A stretch of 17,584 nucleotides of DNA from Acidimicrobiaceae bacterium (GCA_003131945.1 PKWD01000045.1:3065-20648), one strand, 5' to 3'. Positions 1 to 8,363 are shown, numbered from the stretch's first letter. The notes: generated by a model not told the origin, from the letters alone. Program-made: numbers and translations.

Positions 1-667
1 CGGCGAAGGCGAGAACCTGCGTGCGGGCCACGGAGATCCCCACCAACGATGCCGCCACCTCGTCGTCGCGCACGGCCCGGAAGGCGCGCCCGAAGCGGCT
101 GCGCATCAGGTTGCCCAGCAGGACCAGCACGATCACGACGCAGAGGAGCACGATCCACGCCAGCCACCGCTCGGGATCGACGCCGTTCGGTGGGGTGGGC
201 GGAGCGATGCTGAGACCCTGGTCTCCCCCGAACACACTGCTGAATTTGGTCACCATCGACGGCAGGCCGACGGCGAGGGCCAGGGTCATACCGGCCAGGT
301 ACGGTCCCCGCAGGCGGCTGGCCGGGATACCGATGACCACACCGGCGACGGCGCCCACCGCCACGGCCAGGAGCAGGGCCACGGCGATGGGCACGTCCGT
401 GTGGGCCAGGAGCAGCCCGGCTCCGTAGGCGCCGACGGCCATGAAGGCACCGTTGCCGAGAGAGATCTGACCGTTGGCACCTGTCAGCAGCGTGAGCCCG
501 GCGAGGGCGACGGCGTAGACCCCGATCTGCGCCACTTGGTAATCGTTGAACGAGCTCAGCACCGTCGTGAGGACAAAGAGCAGAGCCCCACCCGAGATGG
601 CCAGGGTGAGATGGCGCAGCATCGGCTGGTTGGGCAGGCGCAGACGCCAGATCCACGCCACGCTCAC
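1..667 (-). CDS. livM: Branched-chain amino acid ABC transporter permease LivM (3' end beyond window)
   Basis: Inner-membrane permease of a LivFGHM-type importer for branched-chain or related small amino-acid substrates. Read on the minus strand, the frame from the GTG at 667 is open to the window edge. It has a hydrophobic N-terminal helix, then the LivM hallmark LTGANGQISLGNGAFMAVGA, then IPASRLRGPYLAGMTLALAV. Near the left edge comes RSRFGRAFRAVRDDEVAASL, which is the cytoplasmic loop that contacts the ATPase. The GTG start overlaps the livH stop by 4 nt (GTGA), which indicates translational coupling. About 222 codons are visible; the family is usually 300-350 residues, so roughly the last third is missing. 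The family is certain; the substrate is not fixed by sequence. Confidence 0.92.
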   Translation of the reverse strand, partial: MSVAWIWRLRLPNQPMLRHLTLAISGGALLFVLTTVLSSFNDYQVAQIGVYAVALAGLTLLTGANGQISLGNGAFMAVGAYGAGLLLAHTDVPIAVALLLAVAVGAVAGVVIGIPASRLRGPYLAGMTLALAVGLPSMVTKFSSVFGGDQGLSIAPPTPPNGVDPERWLAWIVLLCVVIVLVLLGNLMRSRFGRAFRAVRDDEVAASLVGISVARTQVLAFA

Positions 668-1542
668 ACCCGCCGCTCGGCGATGGGCGTGAAGATGCCC
701 CGGGGCCGGACCATCAAGACGATCATCACGATGACGAGGGCCCCGAGGGCGTCGAGGCTGGATCCCAGATAGCCACCGACATACGACAGTGACAGGCCGG
801 TCACGATCCCCCCGATGACAGCACCGAGGGGGCTCTCGAGACCCCCGATGACGGCAGCCGTGAACCCGTAGATGAAGACGGCGTCCATGAAGTTCGGCCC
901 CAGGAAGAGCTTGGGGGCGGCGAGGACACCGGCCAGCGCCCCCACCATCGAGGCCAATGCCCACCCGAGCGTTAGTGTGCGCCCCACCCGCACTCCGAGA
1001 AGCCGGGACACCTCCGGCGAAAACGCACTGGCCCGCATACGCAGTCCCACGTCGGTGAACCGGAAGAGGATGACAAACCCGAGCAGCACCACGATGACCG
1101 CACACACGACGTAAACGTCGAAGTGGGAGAAGGCGAGCCGCGTCCGGCCCACGACCAACCCCACCTGCGAGAAGTAGGAGGGGAACGATCGCAAACTGCC
1201 ACCCCAGATGATCCCCGCCAGCGCCTCGATGGCAACCAGCAGACCGAGGGTGACGATGACGGCATTCAACGGCGGTCGCCGCTCGACCGGGCGGACGACG
1301 ACACGTTCCACCACGGCGCCGATCAGCGCACCGGAAGCCAGGGCCACCACCAAGGCCACCCAGTACGAGACGTGCCGCTCGACCAGGGACGAGGCGATAT
1401 AGGTCGAGAACATGGCCATGGCGCCCTGGGCGAAATTGAGGATCCGCGTGGCCCTCCAGATGAGGACGAGGGCCAGGGCGACAGCGGCGTAGATGGCGCC
1501 GTATGTGACACCGCCGAGGGTCAGATCGAGGAAACGACTCAC
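664..1542 (-). CDS. livH: Branched-chain amino acid ABC transporter permease LivH
   Basis: Second permease of the LivFGHM importer, 292 aa from the GTG at 1542. It begins SRFLDLTLGGVTYGAIYAA and continues with the LivH-typical LNFAQGAMAMFSTY, several hydrophobic helices, and the C-terminal VIGGLESPLGAVIGGIVTGL and MVRPRGIF. I prefer the GTG at 1542 to the in-frame ATG at 1611. The ATG would extend about 60 nt into livF and add a non-hydrophobic leader. The GTG lies 7 nt past the livF stop and has a GAGGCGG Shine-Dalgarno-like stretch just upstream. It overlaps livM by 4 nt. Length fits the family (about 290 aa). Confidence 0.94.
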   Translation of the reverse strand: MSRFLDLTLGGVTYGAIYAAVALALVLIWRATRILNFAQGAMAMFSTYIASSLVERHVSYWVALVVALASGALIGAVVERVVVRPVERRPPLNAVIVTLGLLVAIEALAGIIWGGSLRSFPSYFSQVGLVVGRTRLAFSHFDVYVVCAVIVVLLGFVILFRFTDVGLRMRASAFSPEVSRLLGVRVGRTLTLGWALASMVGALAGVLAAPKLFLGPNFMDAVFIYGFTAAVIGGLESPLGAVIGGIVTGLSLSYVGGYLGSSLDALGALVIVMIVLMVRPRGIFTPIAERRV

Positions 1543-1549
1543 CGCCGCC

Positions 1550-2257
1550 TCAGAACCCGAGGAAGTGACGACGAAGGTCGGCGTCGGCGGCGACGATATC
1601 GGCACGATCATCGACGACGACGTGTCCCAGGTTGAGCACGACTGCTCTCGATGCGATCGACAAAGCGGTACGGACGTTCTGCTCGACGAGAAGAACGGTC
1701 AGACCCTGGCTGGTCGACAAGGCGGCAAGCCGACTCATGAGCTGGGCGGTGACGAGGGGGGCGAGACCGAGAGAGGGTTCGTCGAGCAGGAGAACCTGCG
1801 GTCGGGCCATCAAAGCACGGCCGATAGCAAGGGCCTGGCGCTCCCCGCCGGACAGGGTCGCCGCCAACCGCCGGTGCCGCTCGGCGAGAAGCGGGAACAG
1901 CTCGAAGATCTCGGAGACCGGCGGGCGCTCCCCGCGTCGACGCCACAGCGCGCCCAACCGGAGGTTGTCGTCCACGGTGAGCTCCTCGATGACCCCGCGT
2001 CCTTCCGGGACGTGGGCCACGCCCCGACGCACCACCTCCTCAACCGGCAACCGGCTGAGCTCGTGGCCGTCGAGACGAACGCTTCCGACCCGTGCTCGCA
2101 CCAATCCACTGATCGCCCGCAAGAGCGTGGTCTTCCCGGCCCCATTGGCCCCGAGAACCGTCGTTATCTCCCCCGTCGCCGCCACCAGGCTCACATCGTC
2201 GAGGGCCGTGACCGCTCCGTAGTCGACCGAGAGTCCGTCCACTTCGAGCTGCGCCAT
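1550..2257 (-). CDS. livF: Branched-chain amino acid ABC transporter ATP-binding protein LivF
   Basis: Cytoplasmic ATPase subunit of the importer, 235 aa, the normal LivF length. Walker A GANGAGKT is at residues 36-43, the signature LSGGE at 135-139 and Walker B VLLLDE at 155-160. The H-loop is replaced by the LivF-typical LLVEQNV. The LivF-specific AHVPEGRGVIEELTVDDNL follows the Q-loop region. It lies between livG (68-nt gap upstream) and livH (7-nt gap downstream), so it is probably on one transcript with both. Confidence 0.95.
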   Translation of the reverse strand: MAQLEVDGLSVDYGAVTALDDVSLVAATGEITTVLGANGAGKTTLLRAISGLVRARVGSVRLDGHELSRLPVEEVVRRGVAHVPEGRGVIEELTVDDNLRLGALWRRRGERPPVSEIFELFPLLAERHRRLAATLSGGERQALAIGRALMARPQVLLLDEPSLGLAPLVTAQLMSRLAALSTSQGLTVLLVEQNVRTALSIASRAVVLNLGHVVVDDRADIVAADADLRRHFLGF

Positions 2258-2325
2258 GCTCCTCCGGTCCTCTGTCGTCCACGGCGGAGCCGTTGCGCGG
2301 CCCCGTCACTCACCTGCCCGGCGCC

Positions 2326-3114
2326 CTAGCCCGGACCAACCCCCTTCGTCGTGACGTCGGCGCCGAGGTACGCGGCGGTGACCTCGGGATCAGCACGGAT
2401 CTCGTCAGGGACGCCTGAGGCGATCACCCGGCCGAAGTTGAGGACCACGATCCGCTCCGAGATCGACATGACGAAGTCCATGTGGTGCTCGACGAGCATC
2501 ACAGCCATGTCGGCACTCAATTCACCGATCAACCGAACCATGTCGTCGATGTCGTCAGCACCTAATCCGCTGGCCGGTTCGTCGAGCAGCAGCAGCACCG
2601 GGTCGCCCATCAAGGCCCGGGCGATGGCCACCCGCTTCTGCACCCCGTACGGAAGGGTGCCCGGCAACCGTGCGGCGATGTCAGCGATTCCGAGGCGGTC
2701 GAGCATGGCGCCCGCCCGTTGTCGGAGCGCCACCTCCTCGCGGTAGCTCCGGGGCGTTCCGAGGAGGGCGGCAAGGAGACCGGCCCGCAGTCCCGGCTGC
2801 CCCCCGGCCATGACGTTCTCGATGACCGTCATCCCCTTCCACAAGTTGACACCCTGCAGCGTGCGCGCCACGCCCAGGCGCGCCCGTTGGCTGGGCTGGC
2901 GCGGTCGCAACACGGCGCCGCCGAATTCCACGGTGCCGATCGTGGGACGCACGAACCCGCAGATGACGTTGAAGAGCGTCGTCTTCCCGGCGCCGTTCGG
3001 CCCGATGATGCTCACGACCTCCTGCTCGGCGACGTCCATCGACACGTCGTCGAGAGCCCTCACGCCGGCGAAGGCGACGCTCACGCCCTTCACAGCCAGC
3101 AGCGGCGACGACAC
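2326..3114 (-). CDS. livG: Branched-chain amino acid ABC transporter ATP-binding protein LivG
   Basis: First ATPase subunit of the importer, 262 aa from the GTG at 3114. Walker A GPNGAGKT is at residues 38-45, the LivG-type variant signature LPYGVQKR at 154-161, Walker B LLLLDE at about 174-179, and the H-loop LVEHHMDFVM follows. The open frame runs further upstream to 3312, but that part is the opposite side of the oxidoreductase gene. The GTG at 3114 follows a strong GGGGAGGGGG Shine-Dalgarno, which decides the start. It lies 49 nt after the oxidoreductase stop, in the same direction. No periplasmic binding protein (livK) is visible; it could lie beyond livM or elsewhere. Confidence 0.93.
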   Translation of the reverse strand: MSSPLLAVKGVSVAFAGVRALDDVSMDVAEQEVVSIIGPNGAGKTTLFNVICGFVRPTIGTVEFGGAVLRPRQPSQRARLGVARTLQGVNLWKGMTVIENVMAGGQPGLRAGLLAALLGTPRSYREEVALRQRAGAMLDRLGIADIAARLPGTLPYGVQKRVAIARALMGDPVLLLLDEPASGLGADDIDDMVRLIGELSADMAVMLVEHHMDFVMSISERIVVLNFGRVIASGVPDEIRADPEVTAAYLGADVTTKGVGPG

Positions 3115-3163
3115 CGTCCCCCTCCCCTTGACGCAAAGCCCACTCACCTCGCCCGGCTGACGC

Positions 3164-4119
3164 TCAAGGTATCGAGCCACCGCGGACGAGGACGATCTTC
3201 CCAAGCTTGCCGCCGGCGGCAAAACGGTCGTACGCCTCGGCGGCGCGTTCCATCGCGAACATAGCCTCCACCGGCACCCGGAGACGATGCGACACCAGGT
3301 GGGGTAGCACATGCGCCTGGACCGCAGTCGCCAACACTGCCTTCTCGAGGAAGGATCGGGCCCGCAGCGTGGAACCCGAGATCCGCGCCCTGCGGTGCAT
3401 CAGGCCCAGGAGATCGATCTCGGCCTGCGCCCCACCGCCGACACCGATCACGGCGATCCGTCCTCCGATAGCCAGGGCGCCCAGCACGCCGGGCAGGCTC
3501 GCCGCACCGACCAGTTCCAACACCACGTCGAACGGACCGAGGGCAAGGGCCTCGTCGGGGTCCACCGCGTGGGCGGCCCCGAGGGCGGCCACCGCCTCGC
3601 GCAACTCCGGAGATCGCACTGACGCCACCGTCGTCGCACCGGCGGCCGAGGCGAGCTGCACGCCGGCGGTCCCTACGCCGCCGGCGGCGGCCGTGACGAG
3701 CACCCGGTCACCGATGGCCAGTCCGCCCTGTGTGAACAGCGCGTCGTAGGCCGTGGAGAACGCCTCGGGGAAGCCACCGGCCTCCTCCCAGGGAAGTCCA
3801 TCGGGAACGGGCAGGGCGCAGCGTTCGTCGATGACGGCCATCTCCGCCTGCCCTCCGCCGCCTACCACTCCCATGACGCGGTCGCCGACAGTGAAGCGAG
3901 ACGCTCGTCGCCCAACGGCCACAACCTCGCCCGCCACCTCGAGACCGGGGATGTCGGGCGGCACCCCGGGGGGGGCCGGATAGAAACCTCGACGCTGCAT
4001 GAGATCAGCGGCGTTGAGGCCGGCCGCCTGCACGGCGAGCACACTTCGGTGTCCCCGGCGACGGGGTCGGGGTGCGTGGCCCACAGAAGTTCGCCATCGA
4101 CGATGGTCACCGCCTTCAT
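3164..4119 (-). pseudogene. NADPH:quinone oxidoreductase (zinc-independent MDR family), one-base frameshift
   Basis: Medium-chain dehydrogenase/reductase of the quinone oxidoreductase group, which reduces quinones or similar enones with NADPH. The N-terminus MKAVTIVDGELLWATHPDPV starts at 4119 in one frame. The rest (AAGLNAADLMQRRGFYPAPP, then GLEVAGEVVAVG, the nucleotide-binding AAAGGVGTAGVQLA, and C-terminal AGGKLGKIVLV) is in another frame. The switch is at 4040-4042, where GAAGTGTGCTCGCC would read E-V-V-L-A with one more G. The total of 956 nt is one short of 319 codons, which fits a single-base deletion. The start at 4119 has no Shine-Dalgarno but has TACCGT 7 nt upstream. It may be a true pseudogene or a sequence error; everything downstream is intact and reads as conserved protein. 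Confidence 0.85.
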
Positions 4120-4126
4120 GTCGCCG

Positions 4127-4132
4127 ACGGTA
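4127..4132 (-). promoter_or_regulatory. Putative -10 box (TACCGT) for a leaderless oxidoreductase-liv transcript
   Basis: On the minus strand TACCGT matches the actinobacterial -10 pattern TAnnnT and ends 7 nt before the ATG at 4119, where the transcript would start. No Shine-Dalgarno lies between them. This is inferred from position and from the same arrangement at other starts in this window. Confidence 0.35.
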
Positions 4133-4197
4133 GCCGCCAGTGGTCGTCGGCTCATTGCCCGGTCAGGCCGACCTCTCGCCCTTCCGGCCTCGGATTG

Positions 4198-4488
4198 TCA
4201 GTCCGAAGTGGAACGACGACGGCGACGGCGACGGCGAATCCGACCCCGCCGACCGGCGAGGTAGCCGAAGGCCCCGGCGACGGCCAGACAGACCACGATC
4301 ACCCAGATGAGCCGGACGCGACCGCTTATGAACCAGAACCGCAGGGTGACCCGTTGGGAGTTCTGGACGATGAGGACGACAAGGGCGGCCACCACCACCA
4401 CGGCACCCAGGCCCCGCGCCGCCCGCCGGTTCAGCCGGCGGCCGGGGGACGGCTGCTCGTCGGCCGCGCCCACCGGGAAGTCCGCCAC
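4198..4488 (-). CDS. Small LapA-like (DUF1049) membrane protein
   Basis: Predicted 96-aa inner-membrane protein with two transmembrane helices: GLGAVVVVAALVVLIVQNS and, after a short loop, LIWVIVVCLAVAGAFGYLAG. The QNSQRVTLRFWF stretch between them is the hallmark of the LapA/DUF1049 family, whose E. coli members help organise lipopolysaccharide assembly; its role in actinobacteria is not established. The C-terminus is an Arg-rich tail with eight consecutive arginines, coded by a GGCGAC-type triplet-pair repeat near 4212-4235. I chose the GTG at 4488 because it lies just downstream of the kinase stop (4503). Longer starts would overlap the kinase gene. The ribosome site is weak, so the start is uncertain. 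Confidence 0.65.
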   Translation of the reverse strand: MADFPVGAADEQPSPGRRLNRRAARGLGAVVVVAALVVLIVQNSQRVTLRFWFISGRVRLIWVIVVCLAVAGAFGYLAGRRGRIRRRRRRRRSTSD

Positions 4489-4502
4489 CGGCGTCAGCGT
4501 AC

Positions 4503-5345
4503 CTATACCGCCAGCTGCCGGCTCTCCCACAGCTTGATCCCGCCCAGGATCCCGGCTGTGTTGTCGACCGTGCTCACGTCGGCGGCCAGATCGCCGGTCA
4601 GATGCTTGGAATTCCCCCCACCGATGTAACAGTGATCGAAGAAGCTCAGAGCCCGCAATGTCTCGACGGCCCGGCGGACCCGCTTGTTCCACCGCGTGTT
4701 ACCGACCTCCTTGCGTGCCGTGTCCCCGAGCTGTTCGTTGTACGTCTCACCCTTGCGGAAGGGATGGTGGGCAAACTCGAGATGGGGAAGCAGGCGGCCG
4801 TCGTAGAAGAGGGCCGTGCCCACACCGGTGCCGAGGGTGATGACGAGCTCGAGACCTTTCCCGGCGACGACGGCGGCGCCCTGGAGGTCGGCGTCGTTGG
4901 CCACTCTGGTCGGCTTGCCGAGCCGTTTGCGCAAGGTTCCCGCCAGGTCGAATTGGTCCCACTGCTTCACCAGTTCATCGTCGACCTTGGTTCCGGGGCC
5001 CCCCTCGGTGACGAAGTGCGGGGCCGACAACACCCGACCCTTGCGCATCATGCCGGGAAAGCCGGCCGACACCCGGTCCGCCGGAGGTAGGGGCGCCACC
5101 AGAGCGGCGAGGTCGTCGACCAGCTTCGTGGGCGGGCACGGGTAGGTCGTCTTCACGATGACCCGGTCGGCGACCATGGCGCCCTGGGCATCGAGCACCG
5201 AGGCTTTCAGGCCTGTGCCCCCGATGTCGATGGCCAGGGTGAGAGGCCCGACCGGAGTGGCCGTGACGGCCGCCGTGGAGACGCTGGGAGCGACCGCAGG
5301 GCCGGGAACGGGTGCAATGGACGTAGCTTCGGTGTCCTCTGACAT
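4503..5345 (-). CDS. ppgK: ROK-family glucokinase, polyphosphate glucokinase-like
   Basis: Predicted cytoplasmic sugar kinase of 280 aa that phosphorylates glucose to glucose-6-phosphate. The phosphate-binding motif LAIDIGGTGLKASV is at residues 37-50, the sugar-binding VANDADLQGAAVVAG around 150-165, the second phosphate loop ITLGTGVGTALF follows, and YIGGGNSKHL lies near the C-terminus. The NDAD and GGGNSK motifs resemble actinobacterial polyphosphate glucokinases. The region after LPHLEFAHHPF differs from classical PpgK, so ATP or polyphosphate as donor cannot be settled here. About 35 Ala/Pro/Thr/Val-rich residues precede the catalytic core and look disordered. The ATG at 5345 follows a TAGCGT box by 6 nt, which suggests a leaderless message. 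Confidence 0.82.
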   Translation of the reverse strand: MSEDTEATSIAPVPGPAVAPSVSTAAVTATPVGPLTLAIDIGGTGLKASVLDAQGAMVADRVIVKTTYPCPPTKLVDDLAALVAPLPPADRVSAGFPGMMRKGRVLSAPHFVTEGGPGTKVDDELVKQWDQFDLAGTLRKRLGKPTRVANDADLQGAAVVAGKGLELVITLGTGVGTALFYDGRLLPHLEFAHHPFRKGETYNEQLGDTARKEVGNTRWNKRVRRAVETLRALSFFDHCYIGGGNSKHLTGDLAADVSTVDNTAGILGGIKLWESRQLAV

Positions 5346-5351
5346 CCCCCT

Positions 5352-5357
5352 ACGCTA
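5352..5357 (-). promoter_or_regulatory. Putative -10 box (TAGCGT) of the glucokinase gene, leaderless
   Basis: Minus-strand TAGCGT is followed by AGGGGG and then the ATG at 5345, so transcription would begin at the start codon. The run of G is too close to the ATG to act as a normal Shine-Dalgarno. Confidence 0.4.
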
Positions 5358-5396
5358 ATGCGCGGTCGCGCCTCGTCGGCGCTCGGCACGATGGCG

Positions 5397-5402
5397 TAGC
5401 CT
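5397..5402 (+). promoter_or_regulatory. Putative -10 box (TAGCCT) of the amidase gene, leaderless
   Basis: TAGCCT is followed by GCCCAG and then the ATG at 5409. The 6-nt spacing mirrors the divergent kinase promoter. No Shine-Dalgarno is present. The two -10 boxes lie about 40 bp apart in a 63-bp divergent region, so their -35 regions must overlap. Confidence 0.4.
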
Positions 5403-5408
5403 GCCCAG

Positions 5409-6827
5409 ATGACCGACCAGCCTTGGCAAGGCGACGCGTGCTCGCTCGTTGATGCCTTAAGAAAAGGTGAGATCACCCCGACCGAGGCACTGGAACTGTC
5501 GCTGTCGGCCATTGACCGGTCGGAGCTCAACGCCTTCAGCCACGTCGCCGCCGACGAGGCGCGTGCGGCGGCCGGCCGGGCCGACACCTCCCTGCCCTTC
5601 GGTGGTGTCCCCGTCGGGGTGAAGGAGCTCGACATCGTCGAAGGATGGCCCGATACCGAGGCATCGCTGGTCTTCGCCGACCGGGTGGCGACCCGCAGCT
5701 CGACGATGGTGAACCGATTGGCGGCGTCCGGTGCCGTGCTCACGGCCCAGACCACGGCCAGTGAGTTCGGTGGCGTCAACTACACACACACCCGCCTCCA
5801 CGGCTCGACGCGCAACCCGTGGAATCTCGAACGCACCCCCGGAGGGTCCTCAGGAGGCACGGCCGCCGCCGTCTCCGGCGGCATCCTCCCCCTCGGCACC
5901 GCCGGTGACGGTGGCGGGTCCATCCGCATCCCGGCCGGCTTCACGGGCACCTTGGGCTTGAAATCAACCTTCGGCCGCATCCCCCGTGGCCCCCGTACCC
6001 ACCACACGCCTCTCACCGTCGTCTTCGGCTGCATCAGCCGGTCCGTCCGGGACACCGCCCGTTGGTTCGACGTGTGCAACGGATTCGACGCCGGCGACAC
6101 CCTGAGTCTCCCCCGCGTCTCGGGATGGGAGCGCGACCTCGGCACCCACGTCGACGACCTGCGCGGCAAGCGCGCCGCCATCGTCGTCGACATAGGCGAC
6201 GCCATCGTCCGCCCCGAGGTGGTCGAACGGGTGGTATCGGCGGCCGAGGCGCTCATCGGCGACGTCGGTCTCCAACGGATGGATCTGGTTGTGACACTCC
6301 CCGAGGCCGGTTTCGAATGGGCCATGGGCAATCTCGTCACGTTGATCGGGGATCTCGGCGACCGCTATCCGGCCTGCGAGGAGCTGTTCACCCCGGAGAT
6401 CCAGTTCGCCGTGAACATCGCCTTCAGCCGCTTCGACCTCAAGATGGCCGGTGCCAACGAGATGTTCCGCGTGGCCTTGAACGAAGTCATGGCCGACACC
6501 TTCTCCCAGGTGGACTTCATCTTCGCCGCCACCAACCCCGATGTCGCCTTCAACGCCGCCGGCCCCATGGCCACGACCATCGGCGACCGGGACCTCATCG
6601 CCGAGTTCGGCTTCGAGCGCGCTCTCGGGAACAACGGCGCCCTCACCATGCCGGCCAACCTGGCCGGCAACCCCGCCATCTCGATTCCGGCCGGCACCGT
6701 CGAAGGGTTACCGGTCGGCATGCAGATCATCGGACGACACCACGAGGAACAGCTCCTGCTCGACCTGGCCGTGGTGGCCGAGCGGGAGCGCCCCTGGCCG
6801 CTCGTGGCACCCGGTTCCCCCCACTGA
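5409..6827 (+). CDS. Amidase (amidase signature family)
   Basis: Predicted cytoplasmic amide hydrolase of 472 aa with a Ser-cisSer-Lys triad. Lys72 is in GVPVGVKELD, the cis-Ser is Ser147 in TPGGSSGGTAAAV, and the nucleophile Ser171 is in GDGGGSIRIPAGF. The spacings 72-147-171 equal those of fatty acid amide hydrolase (142-217-241). The C-terminus PAISIPAGTVEGLPVGMQII is also typical. It is not GatA by context, because no gatB or gatC is nearby; the substrate is unknown. It diverges from the glucokinase and converges with the P450. All catalytic residues are present, so it should be active. Confidence 0.92.
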   Translation: MTDQPWQGDACSLVDALRKGEITPTEALELSLSAIDRSELNAFSHVAADEARAAAGRADTSLPFGGVPVGVKELDIVEGWPDTEASLVFADRVATRSSTMVNRLAASGAVLTAQTTASEFGGVNYTHTRLHGSTRNPWNLERTPGGSSGGTAAAVSGGILPLGTAGDGGGSIRIPAGFTGTLGLKSTFGRIPRGPRTHHTPLTVVFGCISRSVRDTARWFDVCNGFDAGDTLSLPRVSGWERDLGTHVDDLRGKRAAIVVDIGDAIVRPEVVERVVSAAEALIGDVGLQRMDLVVTLPEAGFEWAMGNLVTLIGDLGDRYPACEELFTPEIQFAVNIAFSRFDLKMAGANEMFRVALNEVMADTFSQVDFIFAATNPDVAFNAAGPMATTIGDRDLIAEFGFERALGNNGALTMPANLAGNPAISIPAGTVEGLPVGMQIIGRHHEEQLLLDLAVVAERERPWPLVAPGSPH

Positions 6828-6854
6828 AGACAGCCCACACTCCGAACGGACGGA

Positions 6855-6877
6855 GGCGCCGGGGTGGCCCTGGCGCC
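6855..6877. terminator. Hairpin between convergent amidase and P450 genes
   Basis: GGCGCCGGGG pairs with CCCTGGCGCC (10 bp, one G-T pair) around a 3-nt TGG loop. It lies 28 nt after the amidase stop and 27 nt from the P450 stop. No T-run follows on either strand, so this is a candidate bidirectional terminator based only on structure and place. Confidence 0.45.
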
Positions 6878-6903
6878 GAGGTGGGCCTGGCGCTCGAAGG
6901 GAC

Positions 6904-8253
6904 TCAGGCCGACAATTCGACCGGTAAGGCCGCGAGCCCGCGCAAGACGATGTTCTCCTTGTACACGAGGTCGTCGGTCGTCGGGGATATTTCGCGTGCC
7001 CGGTGCGTCAACGCATGCAACGCCACCTGAGCCTCGAGCCGGGCCAGCGCTGCGCCCAGGCAGTGATGGATCCCGAAACCGAGACCGAGATGGTTGTTGT
7101 CGGTCCGAGCGACATCGAATGTGTCAGGGTCGGCGAAGGCCAACGGGTCGCGATTGGCCGACCCGATGAGCAGCATGGCGAACTCCCCCGGACCGATGAC
7201 GACGCCGCCCACGTCGATCGGCTCCAGGGCCACGCGGCCCGTGAGCTGCACAGGCCCGACGTAGCGCAGCATCTCCTCGACCCCGCTGCGCAGCACACCG
7301 GGGTCGTGCCGGAAGCGGGCCAACTGGTCGGGGTGCTGCATGAGAGCCAATGCACCACCGGCGATGAGATTGACACTCGTTTCGTGCCCGGCCACCAGCA
7401 GCAAGATGCACGTCGAGAGGAGCTCGCCCTGGGTCAGGGCGTCCCCCTGCTCCTCGGCCTGGATCAGCCGGGTCAGCAGGTCATCGCCGGGGTGGGCGCG
7501 CCGCTGCTCGATGAGAGCGGCGAAGTACTGGACGAACGACAAGATGCCGGCGAGACGCTGCTGGACCGCTTCGGGAGGCAGGAGGAAGTCGGGGTCGAGC
7601 CCACGGGCCAGAGCGTTGGACCACACGCGGAATTGCTCGTGGTCCTCGGGCGGCACCCCGAGCATCTCGACGATGAGGACCGGTAGGGGATAGGCGAAGT
7701 CGCCGACGAGATCGCACGTCCCCCGTTCGAGGGCGGCGTCGAGCAGCTCGTCGCAGATCTGCGCCACCCGCGGTCGCAGGCCTTCGACCACCCGCGGTGT
7801 GAAAGCCTTCTGCACCAGACTCCGCAGACGGGTGTGGTCGGGCGGGTCACGGAAGATGAACGGCGCCATCTCGGCCAGGACCTCGCCGGCGCCGGTGCCC
7901 TCGATGAATTCGCGATCGCGGATAGCCGGAAAATCGGTGGCATCGATGTTGCGGCCGTCGCTGCTGGCCCGCTTGTCGCGCAGCATGGCCAGGCAGTCGG
8001 CGTGGCGGGTGAGGACCCAGAATCCGAACGGACTGCGATGCACCGGATTGCTCTGGCGGAGCGCGGCGTAGACGGAGTAGGGATCATCGGTCCAGGCGGG
8101 ATCGAACGGGTCCCACACGAGAGTGCCGGACGCTTCGGCCCGGTCACGGGCGGCACGGGCCATCTCGGTCAGCGATGCGTTGTGCTCGGCCACCAACTCG
8201 GCCAGCTCCGCCTCCTGTGCTCCTTTGACGCCGCTCTCCCGTGGGGCGGTCAC
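6904..8253 (-). CDS. Cytochrome P450
   Basis: Predicted soluble bacterial (class I type) P450 monooxygenase of 449 aa, which would need a ferredoxin and a reductase from elsewhere. The I-helix oxygen-activation motif AGHET is at residues 288-292, the K-helix EMLR (ExxR) at 327-330, and the heme loop GFGIHHCLG has its ligand at Cys398. The C-helix HTRLRSLVQKAF is also clear. Residues 10-45 are charged and Ala-rich, ahead of WDPFDP where the conserved fold starts. The GTG start at 8253 overlaps the stop of a possible 37-aa ORF by 4 nt, which supports this start by coupling. Substrate unknown; no redox partner gene is in the window. Confidence 0.94.
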   Translation of the reverse strand: MTAPRESGVKGAQEAELAELVAEHNASLTEMARAARDRAEASGTLVWDPFDPAWTDDPYSVYAALRQSNPVHRSPFGFWVLTRHADCLAMLRDKRASSDGRNIDATDFPAIRDREFIEGTGAGEVLAEMAPFIFRDPPDHTRLRSLVQKAFTPRVVEGLRPRVAQICDELLDAALERGTCDLVGDFAYPLPVLIVEMLGVPPEDHEQFRVWSNALARGLDPDFLLPPEAVQQRLAGILSFVQYFAALIEQRRAHPGDDLLTRLIQAEEQGDALTQGELLSTCILLLVAGHETSVNLIAGGALALMQHPDQLARFRHDPGVLRSGVEEMLRYVGPVQLTGRVALEPIDVGGVVIGPGEFAMLLIGSANRDPLAFADPDTFDVARTDNNHLGLGFGIHHCLGAALARLEAQVALHALTHRAREISPTTDDLVYKENIVLRGLAALPVELSA

Positions 8254-8363
8254 GAAGCCGAGGTCCCGGGATCGAGCAGATCCAGTACCGTATCCCGCAG
8301 CATCTCGCCCGGCGTGGCCGGTCGGAGGTCAGAGTGGCGTGGAGAAGTTCTGGTGGGGGCCAC
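8250..8363 (-). CDS. Possible 37-aa leader ORF coupled to the P450
   Basis: A GTG at 8363 opens a 37-codon frame whose TGA overlaps the P450 GTG (GTGA). The C-terminal part, TPGEMLRDTVLDLLDPGTSAS, looks like a folded helix. A TACGGT box lies 7 nt before the GTG, the same leaderless layout seen at other starts here. It could be a real coupled small gene, the untranslated 5' region of the P450, or the tail of a lost regulator. I do not recognise the protein. Confidence 0.3.
   Translation of the reverse strand: MAPTRTSPRHSDLRPATPGEMLRDTVLDLLDPGTSAS

Noticed and set aside
1493..2329. Long plus-strand open frames opposite the liv genes, and similar ones opposite the P450, VirB4-like and SCO6880-like genes
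   Set aside because: These are high-GC shadow frames rich in Arg, Pro and Ser, with no domain. The opposite strand holds clear motifs.
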